The notes under the pieces: generated by a model | Told to the model about the DNA's origin: nothing | What the model saw: only the letters and a program-made list of their open reading frames with translations | Database searches by the model: none | Program-made: the position numbers and the translations under genes | DNA from: Nocardia colli | GTDB lineage: Bacteria > Actinomycetota > Actinomycetes > Mycobacteriales > Mycobacteriaceae | Direction of reading: 5' to 3' | Length of the DNA stretch: 64,000 bases | Assembly: GCF_008704205.1 (NCBI RefSeq) | Contig: NZ_VXLC01000006.1 | Location: forward strand, 186,001 to 250,000 | Shown here: piece by piece, positions 8,380 through 16,200 of the stretch | How positions within the stretch are numbered: the first letter of the stretch is position 1 | Layout: each line of letters begins with the position of its first letter

Positions 8380-9216
8380 ATGATCCTCATCACCGGAGGC
8401 CGCGGCGCGGTCGCCACCCAGCTGCTGAGCCTGCTGCACGCCGACGGCCGCGCCGTCCGGGTCGGCTCCGGCCGGCCCGACAAGCTTCAACTGCCCGCCG
8501 AAGTCGCCGGTGTCGCTTGCGATCTCACCGACCCGAGCACCTTCCCCGCCGCCCTCGCCGGCGTCAGCTCCGTGTTCCTCTACGCGGAAGCTGCCGCTAT
8601 CGGCGAATTCGTCTCCGCCGCAACCGAAGCCGGGGTCGAGCACATCGTGCTGCTGTCCTCGTCCTCGGTGCTCGATCCCGACGCCGACGCCAACCCCGTC
8701 GCCAAATCGCACCTCGACGCCGAACGCGGCCTCGCCGACGCCCCGATGACCGTCAGCGTGCTGCGTCCCGGCGCGTTCGCCGGCAACGCCCGCAGCTGGG
8801 CCTGGTCGATCAAGGCCGGCACCCCGATCAACCTCCCCTACCCGAACGCCTACGTCGACCCGATCCATGAAATCGACGTCGCCACAGCCGCATACGCGCT
8901 GCTGACCAAGCCGGAACACCGCGGCGAGACGCACAATCTGACCGGACCCGAAACGCTCACCTTCACCGAGCAGATCGACCTCGTCGCCGACATCACCGGC
9001 CGCGCCATCGCCGTCGAGCAGGTCACGCCCGAAGCCTGGAAGGAGCAGATGGCCGACTACATGCCCGCCAAGTACGCCGACGGCCTGCTCGATTACTGGC
9101 GCCGGACCGACGGTGTCCCCAACCAGCTCACCGACACGGTCAGCATCCTCACCGGGCGCGCTCCCCGCACGTTCGCCAGTTGGGTCGAGGAGAACGCTGC
9201 GGAGTTCACCGGCTGA
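8380..9216 (+). CDS. NAD(P)H-binding NmrA/SDR-like protein
   Basis: 278 residues beginning with a Rossmann dinucleotide-binding motif TGGRGAVA (MILITGGRGAVATQLL), followed by RVGSGRPDKLQL, VACDLTDPSTF and VLLSSSSVLDP, the layout of atypical short-chain dehydrogenases of the NmrA/QOR2 group. These act as NAD(P)H-quinone reductases or redox sensors. I prefer the ATG at 8380 with AAGGA at 8369-8373; an upstream ATG at 8347 would add eleven residues without a clear ribosome site. It follows the MFS exporter on the same strand and could be induced with it. Confidence 0.8.
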   Translation: MILITGGRGAVATQLLSLLHADGRAVRVGSGRPDKLQLPAEVAGVACDLTDPSTFPAALAGVSSVFLYAEAAAIGEFVSAATEAGVEHIVLLSSSSVLDPDADANPVAKSHLDAERGLADAPMTVSVLRPGAFAGNARSWAWSIKAGTPINLPYPNAYVDPIHEIDVATAAYALLTKPEHRGETHNLTGPETLTFTEQIDLVADITGRAIAVEQVTPEAWKEQMADYMPAKYADGLLDYWRRTDGVPNQLTDTVSILTGRAPRTFASWVEENAAEFTG

Positions 9217-9821
9217 GTCTGGGCATCCGTGCCGAAAAACGAGCAACCCGCGCACCGTTTCTCTCGGCCGTACCCCCTTCATCGGGAGTGCGGCTGACGG
9301 AAGCGGTGGGCGGTCGTTGTGTCGTTGTACAGCGGCTCACAGTCGGAGTGCGACGCGGCACGATGTGGCCGAAGGCGGGACCGTCGGAGCTTTCCGGTCG
9401 ACTCAACGGATCGAATCCCAAGTACCGGCCGGAGTCACGCGCGCAGGGCGAGGCCAACTTCGGACTACGAGAGGCAGCTGCGGCGACCGAGCACGGTTGC
9501 GCTCAGCCGACACTCAGCTTTGCGACGCGCGGATATAACAGCTGAACCGGGTGTCGGGCGAGACGGTCGCCACACTTGTCGCACCAGGCGAATTGGACGA
9601 ACCACCAGGCCGTCGGCATTTACGCGCGACCGGCACCGCGCCCGGCAAACCACCAGAATCCCAGCGGCGCTGACGAATTCAGCAGCCGTTCGATACTTCC
9701 ATCTGGACACGACTACACATCCCGGCAAGCGCCCACCATCGCCGCAACCGCCGATCCGCTCGACGTGCAACGCTCTATGCTGGCTTCGAATGTCGGTAGT
9801 GCGCCGGGAAGGAGGGCGCGG
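9217..9821. other. 605-bp intergenic stretch without a convincing gene
   Basis: Between the NmrA-like gene and the FHA gene. Open frames here are arginine-rich and lack family-like motifs or ribosome sites, and the one that continues into the FHA gene is better started at 9822. It presumably carries the FHA gene promoter. I see no RNA structure, repeat or operator that I would defend. Confidence 0.4.
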
Positions 9822-11105
9822 GTGCGCAGCAAATCGTCCACTGTCGGTATCGCGCAAGGTCATGGCCTGGTCGCGCGCTTCGGCGGCGTCGTCGTGTATC
9901 TGGCGGGGGAAACCGCCGCCACGGATCGAATCCTCGGGGCCATCGAGGCGGTCGCGGATGCCGAGCATCCCGGCGCGGCGCTCGCCCAGCGGCTGGCGGC
10001 CGTGGTTTTCGGCGGCGCCTCCGAGACGCCGCCGTTCGGCGTGGTGGCGCCGGCCGACGACGGCACGCTGATCCTGCTGCGCGGTCCGGTCTTCGCCGAG
10101 ATCAACGGCGCGGAGGGCACCCGTAGGCTCGACGGTGCGCGCGCGTTCACCTGGGTCGACGAGATCGTGCGCGAACCGCTGCGCCGGATCACCGTCGGCA
10201 CGGACACCGGAACGCCGCTGAAAGCGTTGCCGCGCACCGATCTGCGCGCGGGTGTGGTTCCCGGCGGCGGTTTCGTGCTCAACGTGGCGCTGCGCCGTGT
10301 GGGTAAGACGGCCAAGGGTTCTTCGACGCCCCGCCCGTCGGCACCCACGTCGACAACCGAACCGGCGCCGACCGCCGCCGCCGGATTCGCCGCGACCCCC
10401 GAACCGACCGGCGCCGACGAGGCCGTCGATTCGCCGACCTCGGTGGCCTCGGCCGTGTCCGATGCGTCGACCTCGGCCAAGTCGTCGACCGCCCGCGCAT
10501 CGGCCGCGGCCCGTCCCGCGCCGGGCTCGTCCGCGCCGTCTGCGACGCGCTCCAGCGCGACTGCGTCGTCGTCCACCACGCTTCATCCGAAGGAATCGGC
10601 GCGACCACGCGCGAGACCGCGCCCGCCGATCGGCAACCGTCCCGCGGCCGACCGCCAGCTCGCCTGGTCCCAAACGCATCTGCCCGAACCCGTTGCGCTG
10701 CACAGGACCTCGGCCGACCGCGCCCGACTCGTACGTCCGGTCGCCGAGAAAGACCAAGCCGTCGGCACCTTGATCCTCGAAAACGGCACGGCGTTCCCGC
10801 TGGACCGCCCCTACGTCATCGGCCGCGGCCCGCAAGCCGACGACGCCGTCCGCTCGGCCACCGCCGAACCCATCGTGATCCAGCGCGACCGCCACGTCTC
10901 CCGCGTGCACGCCTACGTCTCGGTCGACCGCGGCAAGGTCTTCGTCCGCGACGCCACCGCCACCTCCGGCACCTTCATCGCCCCACCCGGCGCCGACGAG
11001 TGGACCCGAATCGGCACCTCCCCCACTGAGCTGCCGCCCGGCTGGAGCGTCCGCATCAGCGAACGCGTAATCACCTACCGCTGCCCCGACGGGCCCGAGT
11101 CCTGA
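9822..11105 (+). CDS. FHA domain protein with conserved N-terminal module
   Basis: 427 residues. The N-terminal part (about 1-165, VGIAQGHGLVARFGGVVVYLAG ...) is a globular alpha/beta module I cannot name, followed by a Thr/Ala/Ser/Pro-rich linker (about 165-310) and a C-terminal FHA domain (about 315-420) with the phosphothreonine-binding signature IGRGPQ ... RHVSRVHAYV ... SGTFI. FHA domains read threonine phosphorylation. The GTG at 9822 follows GGAAGGAGGG closely and defines the start. The gene converges on the Ser/Thr kinase operon at 11156, so it is a plausible partner or substrate of that kinase. FHA assignment is firm; the N-terminal function is open. Confidence 0.85.
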   Translation: MRSKSSTVGIAQGHGLVARFGGVVVYLAGETAATDRILGAIEAVADAEHPGAALAQRLAAVVFGGASETPPFGVVAPADDGTLILLRGPVFAEINGAEGTRRLDGARAFTWVDEIVREPLRRITVGTDTGTPLKALPRTDLRAGVVPGGGFVLNVALRRVGKTAKGSSTPRPSAPTSTTEPAPTAAAGFAATPEPTGADEAVDSPTSVASAVSDASTSAKSSTARASAAARPAPGSSAPSATRSSATASSSTTLHPKESARPRARPRPPIGNRPAADRQLAWSQTHLPEPVALHRTSADRARLVRPVAEKDQAVGTLILENGTAFPLDRPYVIGRGPQADDAVRSATAEPIVIQRDRHVSRVHAYVSVDRGKVFVRDATATSGTFIAPPGADEWTRIGTSPTELPPGWSVRISERVITYRCPDGPES

Positions 11106-11121
11106 CCCACCCGCCGTCGAT

Positions 11122-11169
11122 GCTCAGCGGCGGCGACGCTCAGCGGCGGCGACGCTCAGCGGCGGCGAC
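11122..11169. repeat. three perfect tandem 16-bp repeats overlapping the kinase stop codon
   Basis: GCTCAGCGGCGGCGAC occurs three times in direct succession (11122-11137, 11138-11153, 11154-11169), followed by two 15-bp variants starting GAGCGCGGCG. The third copy contains the stop codon (TCA on this strand at 11156-11158) of the kinase gene, and the variants encode its Arg/Ala-rich tail. A 16-bp unit is not a multiple of three, so copy-number change inside the gene would shift the end of the protein. Confidence 0.9.
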
Positions 11170-13846
11170 GAGCGCGGCGGCGACGAGCGCGGCGAAGGTA
11201 GCGGTACCGCTTGCCGATTCGACGCGCACCGACAGACGCGGCCGATCCCGCTGCGGCGGCGAGGACCGCGGACCCTGCGGTCGTAAGCACCATCGGCGGG
11301 TGACCGAACAAGATCCACACAGCGCCGACAAGAGCCACAGAGAAGAGCGCGGCACTGATCGTCAGACCGAAGCTGTTGGCGAATCCACCACGGCCCCTGC
11401 GTAACCGGCGCATGTTCGACTCGAGATAAGCCAGAGAGAACAAAGCGAGAAGCACGACGCCCACCGCCGTTGCGGTCATCGTCGGCCGCTGGACAGTGTG
11501 GAATTCGACTCGCTCGGTGCCGATTTCGCTGCCATTCCGCAACAGCACGAGCTCCCCGGTGAGCGTCCCCGCCATCACGTACCGATTGACCGACGGCGGA
11601 AGCATGGCACTTTGCTCGCCCGGCACAAAGGGAACAGTCTCGCCTCCGAGCGGAACGCCGAGCACCGTAACCTTCAGCGAAGCAGCATCCGCCTCGATCC
11701 CATTGACGCGCAACGGAATAGGCTTCGTCAGATCGATCTCGACCGGCGTCGTCACCGGATCGACCCCACCTAGACTGACCGATCCGGCCGCCAGATCACC
11801 ACCGATCGTCGCCTCACCCAACCCCAATACGGCAAGCACCACTCCCGCCACCGCGAGGACCACAGCCACGGCAAACGGAACCCTGGCCGACTCGAAACCG
11901 ACAACCTGCTGAATCGGCACCAGGTCCCGCCGATCAATCTCGACCAGCCGCGCCCCACCCTCCGGCATCACCTGCAAAGGCCGCACCCGAGTCACCGGCC
12001 CCCGAACCGGTCGCGCACCCTGCCCACGAGGCCGCGGCCCAGCGGGCGGCCGAGTCCCGGCCGGAGGAGGACCACCAACTGGCCGAGCCCCTGCCATCGG
12101 TCGCGGCGGCAAGCCAGCAGACCGCGACCCAGCCGGGTACCACGGCACCGTCGCCGGAGCATCTCCCGACGAAGGCGGCGGCCCGGTCCTCGACCACTGT
12201 GTAGTCGGCGGAGCAACCCCGGCCGGCTTATCCGTCGAGGTCGCAGATCCCCCTGGCGGCGGGTTTCCCGACGGAGACGGCGGGCCCGGTGATCCGCCAG
12301 TCTCGACTGATCCCGGCGGGACACCTTGTTCCGGCGACATACCCGGCGTCCTGGACCTCGGCACACTCCCGCGGTCCGACAGCTCACCTGATGCCGAGGG
12401 CGGAATTATCGCCTGGTCCTCCAGCGACTCACCCAGCCCCATAATCCCGGGCGGACTCCCCGGGCTCGATGGCCCACTCGATACGGAGGGCGGAATCGCC
12501 GTTCTCCCAGGCGGACTCCCTGGGCCGGGTGACTCACCCGCTGCCGACGGCGGAACTGCCGCCCCGCCCTCGAGCAATCCGCCCGGCCTCCTAGACCCGT
12601 GCGTCCTTTCCCCACTGGGCGACTCACCTGACACGGATGGCGAGGTTGCCGTCTCGTCCTCCATCGATCCGCCCGGAGAGACTCTCGGGTCTGTCGCCCC
12701 GCCGGACGTCACCAGCCCAAACGGTGGCGGAGTTCGGTAGCGGTCGGGCGGATTATTTCCGCTGGGGGACAACGATGTTCCGTCCGAATCGGGCGGCGGA
12801 ACCCCGTGGTGCGGTCTGGGTGTCGCGCGTGGTGGACCGGCGTGCGGCTCCGGCATCACGGGTGTACCTCGACGCGGCCCAGGCGTCACGGGCGGCGTTC
12901 GCGGGTAATCGCGGCTCGGTGGGCGCGCGCCGCCGGTCGCGGCGGCGATGATCGTGTCGGCACCGAATACTGGAATGCCAAGGGGGGTAAGCCAATCCTC
13001 GCCCCAGCAGTAGGCGGCGGGCTGAGCCAGGGCGATGCCGAAGGATTCGGCGGTGTCGAATCGTTGGGCGGGGTCGGTTGCCAGGCCGCGCATCACTACG
13101 GCGGCAATGGGTTCCGGGATGCCTGGTGCGACCTCGCTGAGTGGGGTCGGCTCGTCGAAGGCGTGGGCGAACAGCATTGCCAACGGTCCGTCCCCCGGCG
13201 GGAACGGCAGCACTCCCGAGAGCAGTTGATACAGCATCGTCGACAGCGCGTACACGTCGGTCGCGGGTGAAAGTTGTTGCCCGCGCGCTTGCTCCGGCGC
13301 TATGTAGGACGGCGTGCCGATGATGTCGCCCGCCTTGGTCACCAGGGTCTCGTCGCCGCCGACGATCTTGGCGATCCCGAAGTCGGTGAGCTTGATCGCC
13401 CCGCCCGCCGCGAACATCAGATTCGCCGGTTTCACGTCGCGGTGCAGCACCCGATGCCGGTGTGCGGCCGTCAATCCCGCGGCACAGGACAGGGCGATCG
13501 CGACGGCGGTCGCGGAATCGTAACCCTGCGTGGCGAATCGCTCGCCGACCGTGCCGCCCGGCAGGTATTCCATCACCAGCAGACACAGCTCGCCGTGCTC
13601 CAGATAGTCGAAAACCCGTACCACATGCGGATGATCGATGGCCGCGAGCACCCGCGCCTCGGCGACGAACCGGCGGCGAACCTGATCGTCGTGCACGAAC
13701 TGCGGCGGAATCTGCTTGATCGCCACCGGCCGGCCCAGCCGGCGATGCGTCCCCGAGAGCACCACCCCGCACCCGCCGCGGCCGAGCTCGGCGCCGATGT
13801 CGTACGCGGGCAAGGCCTCCCGCACCATTTCGTCCTGCTCGGTCAC
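11156..13846 (-). CDS. Ser/Thr protein kinase with proline-rich linker and multi-pass C terminus
   Basis: 896 residues. Kinase domain about 15-265: glycine loop GRGGCGVV (22-29), ATP lysine K44 in VAIKQI, HRDVKPAN (D137 catalytic), DFG at 155-157 and APE at 183-185. A Pro/Gly/Ser-rich linker covers about 290-640. The C-terminal part has a hydrophobic helix (VPFAVAVVLAVAGVVLAVLG), a roughly 120-residue beta-rich segment, then two or three more helices and a basic tail (RRARRRRARRRR). That differs from the usual single-pass PknB plan with an extracellular PASTA or propeller domain. The GTG start overlaps the stop of the upstream gene (GTGA), so the three genes form one operon. Kinase identity is certain; the signal sensed is unknown. 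Confidence 0.92.
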   Translation of the reverse strand: MTEQDEMVREALPAYDIGAELGRGGCGVVLSGTHRRLGRPVAIKQIPPQFVHDDQVRRRFVAEARVLAAIDHPHVVRVFDYLEHGELCLLVMEYLPGGTVGERFATQGYDSATAVAIALSCAAGLTAAHRHRVLHRDVKPANLMFAAGGAIKLTDFGIAKIVGGDETLVTKAGDIIGTPSYIAPEQARGQQLSPATDVYALSTMLYQLLSGVLPFPPGDGPLAMLFAHAFDEPTPLSEVAPGIPEPIAAVVMRGLATDPAQRFDTAESFGIALAQPAAYCWGEDWLTPLGIPVFGADTIIAAATGGARPPSRDYPRTPPVTPGPRRGTPVMPEPHAGPPRATPRPHHGVPPPDSDGTSLSPSGNNPPDRYRTPPPFGLVTSGGATDPRVSPGGSMEDETATSPSVSGESPSGERTHGSRRPGGLLEGGAAVPPSAAGESPGPGSPPGRTAIPPSVSSGPSSPGSPPGIMGLGESLEDQAIIPPSASGELSDRGSVPRSRTPGMSPEQGVPPGSVETGGSPGPPSPSGNPPPGGSATSTDKPAGVAPPTTQWSRTGPPPSSGDAPATVPWYPAGSRSAGLPPRPMAGARPVGGPPPAGTRPPAGPRPRGQGARPVRGPVTRVRPLQVMPEGGARLVEIDRRDLVPIQQVVGFESARVPFAVAVVLAVAGVVLAVLGLGEATIGGDLAAGSVSLGGVDPVTTPVEIDLTKPIPLRVNGIEADAASLKVTVLGVPLGGETVPFVPGEQSAMLPPSVNRYVMAGTLTGELVLLRNGSEIGTERVEFHTVQRPTMTATAVGVVLLALFSLAYLESNMRRLRRGRGGFANSFGLTISAALFSVALVGAVWILFGHPPMVLTTAGSAVLAAAAGSAASVGARRIGKRYRYLRRARRRRARRRR

Positions 13847-14676
13847 GACTTCGGCCCTTCGGCCGGGAAGCGGTACGTGGTGTCCTCGTCAACCTCGTCC
13901 GCGGCGTCGTCGAGTTCGTCGTCCTCGTCCGGTTCCGGTGTCGGCGACGCGTAGCCGAGCAGAAACGCCACGGCCGCAGTGACTCCCGCGAACGCCAGCC
14001 ACAGACCGGTGTCCGGCACCCACCACCGCGCCACCGACGCGGTGAACGCGAACACCAGCCCGATCCCGAGCCCCGGCGCGAGCAGCCGCACCCCGCGCTG
14101 CCACCGATTCGCCGAAAGCCGATGCCGCGCAATGGCCACCGCCGCGTCCGCGAAGCCGAGCGCGGTCAGCACCGCCAGCGCGATCCCGAACAACCCGTAG
14201 ACCGACCACAGCGACCCACGCACATCGGTGATCACCGGAATCTTCGCCACCGCCGTATCGCCGGCACCGTAGACCGCCAGCTCACCGCCGATGAACCCGG
14301 TCGCCTGCCCGTCCAGTCCGCGCAACTCCAGCCGATAGCGCAGCGAATCGGATTTGCCTGGCGCAATGGTCAATTCGACGGCGGTGGAATAGGAGAAGTA
14401 GCTCAGGCCGAGCACCCGTCCGGCGAGATCGACGTGCCGGATCTCCAACGGCTCACTCGTGTTGTTGGTCAGCTCGATGGCCACCCGGACCGTGCTGTCC
14501 GGCTCGAGCCGCAACGGCTTGTCCGCCGTCGTTCCCGCGATGTCGTGCCCGTCGAAGTTCGCGGACATGTCGACCTGGTCGGGTCGCGCATCCGCCTGCG
14601 CCGCCGGCCAGGCCAGCACGATCAGCAACAGCACCGGCCAGACCGCACGCCGAATGCCCGGGGAACCACTCTTCAT
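13843..14676 (-). CDS. exported beta-sandwich protein with C-terminal membrane helices
   Basis: 277 residues. A signal peptide (RRAVWPVLLLIVLAWPAAQADA) precedes a domain of about 140 residues rich in beta-strand-forming sequence (VRVAIELTNNTSEPLEIRHVDL, VELTIAPGKSDSLRYRLEL) that reads like an Ig/CARDB-type fold. Three hydrophobic helices follow (YGLFGIALAVLTALG, LGIGLVFAFTASVARWW, WLAFAGVTAAVAFLLG) and an acidic cytoplasmic tail (DEDDELDDAADEVDEDTTYRF). It lies between the proline-rich exported protein and the kinase with 4-bp overlaps on both sides (ATGA and GTGA), implying coupled translation and probably a shared membrane complex. No named family is recognised. Confidence 0.8.
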   Translation of the reverse strand: MKSGSPGIRRAVWPVLLLIVLAWPAAQADARPDQVDMSANFDGHDIAGTTADKPLRLEPDSTVRVAIELTNNTSEPLEIRHVDLAGRVLGLSYFSYSTAVELTIAPGKSDSLRYRLELRGLDGQATGFIGGELAVYGAGDTAVAKIPVITDVRGSLWSVYGLFGIALAVLTALGFADAAVAIARHRLSANRWQRGVRLLAPGLGIGLVFAFTASVARWWVPDTGLWLAFAGVTAAVAFLLGYASPTPEPDEDDELDDAADEVDEDTTYRFPAEGPKS

Positions 14677-15887
14677 TCGCCCCTCCGCGCGGGTAGCTGC
14701 GAAACGAGGCGATTGCCGTAGTACCACCCGCCGAGCAGGAGAAAGAACAGGATCACGGTCAGCGTCGAGGTGCCCGACCCGATGCTGCCGACCAGCACCA
14801 CGTCCAGCGGCGCGACCAGCGTGCGCCCGCATTTCGCCGTCACCTGATGCCGGCCGACATCCACCGCGCCGGTGCTCAGCGGCACCTCGAACGCCCCGTC
14901 CGCCCCGGCGACCGTCTTACCGACGGCGACATTCTCGATCGAGACGTCGACGGGCGACTGCGGATCGCACCCGTGTCCGCTGGCGGTGACGCCCGCACCC
15001 GGGCCCACCGCGGACGGCGTGAGATCCATTGCGGCAGGCGGTGTTCGAGGCGGCGGAGGCGGCAGGACCGCCGGAGTGGGCGGCACGGCCGCAGGGGTCC
15101 GGACCGGATTCCGCGGTGGCGCGACAACAACCGGCGGCCGGATCACCGGCGGTGGCAGCGGCACTGCTTCTTCCGGCGGCGGCGGGACCACTTCGGACGT
15201 CGGAGTCTCGGATGGCGTCGACGTGGCCGGCGGAGTGGTCACCGGCGGGGTCGTCGTAGGTGGAGTCGTGACGGGCGGCGTCGTGATCGGCGGAGTCGTG
15301 GCATCCGGCGTTTTCGGCTCGGTCGACGGCGGCACACTCGGACAGGTCGGCCCGTCCGGCACACCGCAGGGCGGCTGCCGTCGAGGCGGCACCCCGTCAT
15401 GCGTCCCGCTCTCGTCCTGCGGCGGGGGTGGCGGCGGTTGCGCTCCGGACGGCGGCAACGGACTCGTGGGCTGCCGCGCGACCAGCCGACCGTCGACGAA
15501 ATGCGTTCCCGCAGGTCCATCCCGCGAAAGTAGTGATGGTGGTGGTCCCGGCGCGGGCACGATCGACATCGGCCCAGCGCGGATCCCACCACCATCGGGT
15601 GTCATCGCCGGCGACGCCGAACCAGTCGACTGCCAGACAAGCTCGGCCCCAGCACGAGCTTGTCTGCCGTTCAGCCCACTACTCGGTGTCGACCCTCGCG
15701 GCTCCACCACTACGGGAGTCGGTTCCCCCGACCCCGGATCCCCGACCGCAGCAACCCCCGGAAAACCAAGCAGCGCAACGCCGTACAGAATTCCGGTAGC
15801 TCCGATGAGCACTCGGCCCGCGCGCCTGTTCCCCACCTGCCGACGCCCTGCGCCGGCACGCGCAGCAACTGGTGCCAGCGTCCCCAT
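14673..15887 (-). CDS. exported proline/threonine-rich protein with C-terminal anchor
   Basis: 404 residues. An N-terminal hydrophobic segment (RVLIGATGILYGVALLGFPGVAAVG) is followed by a long low-complexity region (about 45-280) dominated by Pro, Thr and Gly with TTPP-type repeats, then a small beta-rich domain (GPGAGVTASGHGCDPQSPVDVSI ... VSIENVAVGK) with two cysteines and a final membrane helix (LTVILFFLLLGGWYYGNRLV). This layout suggests a surface stalk that presents the terminal domain outside the membrane. It is the first gene of the kinase operon, and its stop overlaps the next start (ATGA). Function is unknown; a sensor or scaffold for the kinase is an inference from the operon. Confidence 0.78.
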   Translation of the reverse strand: MGTLAPVAARAGAGRRQVGNRRAGRVLIGATGILYGVALLGFPGVAAVGDPGSGEPTPVVVEPRGSTPSSGLNGRQARAGAELVWQSTGSASPAMTPDGGGIRAGPMSIVPAPGPPPSLLSRDGPAGTHFVDGRLVARQPTSPLPPSGAQPPPPPPQDESGTHDGVPPRRQPPCGVPDGPTCPSVPPSTEPKTPDATTPPITTPPVTTPPTTTPPVTTPPATSTPSETPTSEVVPPPPEEAVPLPPPVIRPPVVVAPPRNPVRTPAAVPPTPAVLPPPPPRTPPAAMDLTPSAVGPGAGVTASGHGCDPQSPVDVSIENVAVGKTVAGADGAFEVPLSTGAVDVGRHQVTAKCGRTLVAPLDVVLVGSIGSGTSTLTVILFFLLLGGWYYGNRLVSQLPARRGE

Positions 15888-16200
15888 CGGCCATGCTCTC
15901 GCTAGGCGTACCGCCGCCGTCGCTCCGACCCTGCCCGGTTCGACGGCGGACTCTGTACGACCGCGCCTACGTGCGTGCGATCCCTAGCATCGTAATGCCG
16001 TGCGCGCCAACGCGGAGCCAACTCCGGCGAGCCCGCCCGGCCGACGTGGCCCGGCGTCCGGCGCGATCTGGGGACGCGCACCATGCCGCACGCGGTTTAG
16101 GGTCAGCGCGTGTTCCGCACCCGTACCGCCCTGAGTGCATACCATCGAAGTAGCTGGTCCCCTGCCCGACTCAGACAGCGCGAAGAGGACAATACGAACT
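15888..16200. other. divergent promoter region between kinase operon and oxidoreductase gene
   Basis: About 310 bp between the start of the proline-rich protein gene and the start of the molybdopterin oxidoreductase. It must hold promoters for both directions. I find no clear palindrome, riboswitch-like fold or small gene. A GTG at 16135 is in frame with the oxidoreductase but its extra 22 residues look non-conserved. Confidence 0.4.

Noticed and set aside
9319..10071. Plus-strand frame between the NmrA-like and FHA genes
   Set aside because: Arg/Pro-rich without motif and overlapping the FHA gene in another frame; no ribosome site.
12000..12720. Apparent repeat array in the kinase linker (GGSP, SGESP-like units)
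   Set aside because: The units are irregular low-complexity coding sequence, not direct repeats with spacers; not a CRISPR array or mobile repeat.
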